DNA of 64,000 nucleotides from Litorilituus sediminis (lineage in GTDB: Bacteria; Pseudomonadota; Gammaproteobacteria; Enterobacterales; Alteromonadaceae), in contig NZ_CP034759.1 of assembly GCF_004295665.1 (NCBI RefSeq), positions 1,612,001 to 1,676,000 on the forward strand. The letters run 5' to 3'. A model generated the notes under the pieces. It saw nothing but the letters and a program-made list of their open reading frames with translations, ran no database searches and had not been told where the DNA came from. Every line of letters starts with the position of its first letter. The stretch's first letter is position 1. Positions 62,886 through 64,000 of this stretch are shown here, piece by piece. The position numbers and the translations under genes are program-made.

Positions 62886-63995
62886 TTAATCAGCAATATA
62901 CTCAACCACTTCTAAACCAAAACCAGATAATGAGTGATACTTAGTTTGCGAGCTTAATAAGCGCATTTTACTAACACCTAAATTAGCCAGAATTTGTGAG
63001 CCAACGCCAACATTGCGTGAGCCAATATGACGTTTAATCTCTTTCACTGTTTCACCGGCATCAATTTTTGCGTATTTCTCAACCAAGTTAATCAGTTCAT
63101 TCGGCGATTCATGTTTACCAAGAAGTACCAGTACACCACCCTCTTGACCGATTTTCTCTAAAGCATCAGCAATTGGCCATGTCGCCACGCTTTCACGTTG
63201 GCTAAACAATAAATCTCTAAAGGTATTTTCTAAATGAACACGTACTAAGGTCGGCTCGTCTGCCTTAATCTCGCCTTTTGATAAAGCAAAATGCGCTTGA
63301 CCGTCGATAGTATCTTTAAAAACAGTTAATTCAAAATCACCGAATGCTGTTGGCAACTTACACTGAGAAATTCGCTCAATTGTGGTTTCATTGGCATTAC
63401 GATATTCAATTAAATCAGCAATGGTACCCATTTTAATATCATGCTTTTGCGCAATTAATTCTAAATCAGGGCGACGCGCCATAGTGCCATCTTCATTAAG
63501 AATTTCAACGATAACGGCTGCTGGCTCTAAGCCTGCCATACGGGCAATATCAACACCTGCTTCAGTATGACCCGCGCGGTTTAGTACGCCGCCATCTTTA
63601 GCAATCAAAGGGAAAATATGACCCGGCTGTACAATATCTAAATGGCTAGCATCTTTTGCCGCTGCAGCAAGCACAGTAGTAGCACGATCAGCAGCAGAAA
63701 TACCGGTAGTAACACCGCTAGCAGCTTCAATTGACACGGTAAAGTTAGTGCTAAACTGGGCATCGTTTTTATCTACCATTAGAGGTAATTTTAACGTTTC
63801 ACACTTTTCGCGGCTCATTGGCATACAAATTAAGCCACGACCATGGGTTGCCATAAAGTTTATCGCTTCTGGGGTAACTTTTTCAGCAGCCATAATGAAG
63901 TCACCTTCATTTTCTCTGTCTTCATCATCCATTAAAATAACCATTTTACCTAATGCGATATCGTCGATTATTTCTTGTGGGGTATTTAAATTCAT
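62886..63995 (-). CDS. ribB: 3,4-dihydroxy-2-butanone-4-phosphate synthase with degenerate GTP cyclohydrolase II domain
   Basis: 369 residues. The RibB domain (1-205) is complete: [10 protein letters not shown] (23-32), GRGLICMPM, and [13 protein letters not shown]. It makes the four-carbon riboflavin precursor from ribulose-5-phosphate. The second domain (about 210-369) has the RibA fold length but lacks the zinc cysteines (ECLTGDVFGSxRCDCG is replaced by [15 protein letters not shown]) and so should not act as GTP cyclohydrolase II. Such RibB-RibA* fusions are common in Alteromonadales and Vibrio. The upstream region, where an FMN riboswitch might lie, is outside the window. Confidence 0.93.
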   Translation of the reverse strand: MNLNTPQEIIDDIALGKMVILMDDEDRENEGDFIMAAEKVTPEAINFMATHGRGLICMPMSREKCETLKLPLMVDKNDAQFSTNFTVSIEAASGVTTGISAADRATTVLAAAAKDASHLDIVQPGHIFPLIAKDGGVLNRAGHTEAGVDIARMAGLEPAAVIVEILNEDGTMARRPDLELIAQKHDIKMGTIADLIEYRNANETTIERISQCKLPTAFGDFELTVFKDTIDGQAHFALSKGEIKADEPTLVRVHLENTFRDLLFSQRESVATWPIADALEKIGQEGGVLVLLGKHESPNELINLVEKYAKIDAGETVKEIKRHIGSRNVGVGSQILANLGVSKMRLLSSQTKYHSLSGFGLEVVEYIAD

Positions 63996-64000
63996 TTGAG

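Noticed and set aside
1..64000. CRISPR array, rRNA operon, prophage or intact insertion sequence
   Set aside because: None was seen: no regularly spaced identical repeats, no rRNA sequence, and no transposase, integrase or phage structural gene.

Overview
The window looks like a chromosomal segment of a marine gammaproteobacterium of the order Alteromonadales, most likely Colwelliaceae (Colwellia/Thalassotalea-like). This rests on the low-GC base composition, a PEP-CTERM-type secreted protein beside a PrsT-like TPR protein, a NagR-type operator before nagB, a secreted M9 collagenase with thrombospondin-type-3 repeats, and the gammaproteobacterial block lptG-lptF / pepA-holC-valS. No taxonomic marker (rRNA) is present, so the assignment is inference.

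Layout. 1-2831: Fur-boxed ferric-iron ABC importer operon (fbpA-fbpB-fbpC, minus strand, fbpC cut by the window edge). 2870-5822: TSUP exporter, YcxB-like protein, HDOD-GAF protein. 6021-10701: nagB with a NagR-type operator, a YfcH-like epimerase, and a CBS4-PAS-GGDEF-EAL c-di-GMP protein behind a CRP-like site. 10910-17157: lone type IV pilin-like protein, a small His/Pro-rich protein and a 1517-residue collagenase. 17254-21233: Tat-exported Csp1-like copper storage protein, an orphan FetB-like permease and modABC. 21403-27287: DMT exporter, a three-gene SDR/DUF2141/TVP38 operon with a divergent Crp-type regulator, and an AzgA purine permease followed by a Tsx-like porin. 27289-29499: an M20 peptidase flanked by two gene relics. 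29578-31245: HDOD protein and a YhfG-Fic toxin-antitoxin pair.

31597-41624 is the most unusual stretch. An intact tRNA-Leu(CAA) at its right end is matched at its left end by a decayed copy of the tRNA 3' end (30/37 identical, same orientation). This is the footprint expected of an integrated island. Between the two lie a small exported protein, an RpoH (sigma-32) paralogue, a membrane-anchored DegS-like protease, a three-gene Gld-type ABC/auxiliary transporter, an IbpA-type small heat-shock protein and a DUF4124 metallopeptidase. Two sigma-32-like promoters sit in front of the transporter operon and ibpA, and a 15-nt leader is shared by ibpA and the gene upstream of the rpoH paralogue. I read this as a self-contained heat/envelope-stress module that was probably acquired.

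41752-51012: a TetR-controlled RND efflux pump (two near-perfect operators placed on the promoter), a choice-of-anchor-A PEP-CTERM-like protein and the PrsT-like TPR protein. 51162-59971: RDD protein, lptG/lptF, and pepA-holC-valS. 60351-63995: a cold-shock protein, a pyroglutamyl-peptidase-like lipoprotein with serine in place of the catalytic cysteine, a DUF411 lipoprotein, a 99-bp MITE-like inverted repeat, and a RibB protein with a degenerate RibA domain.
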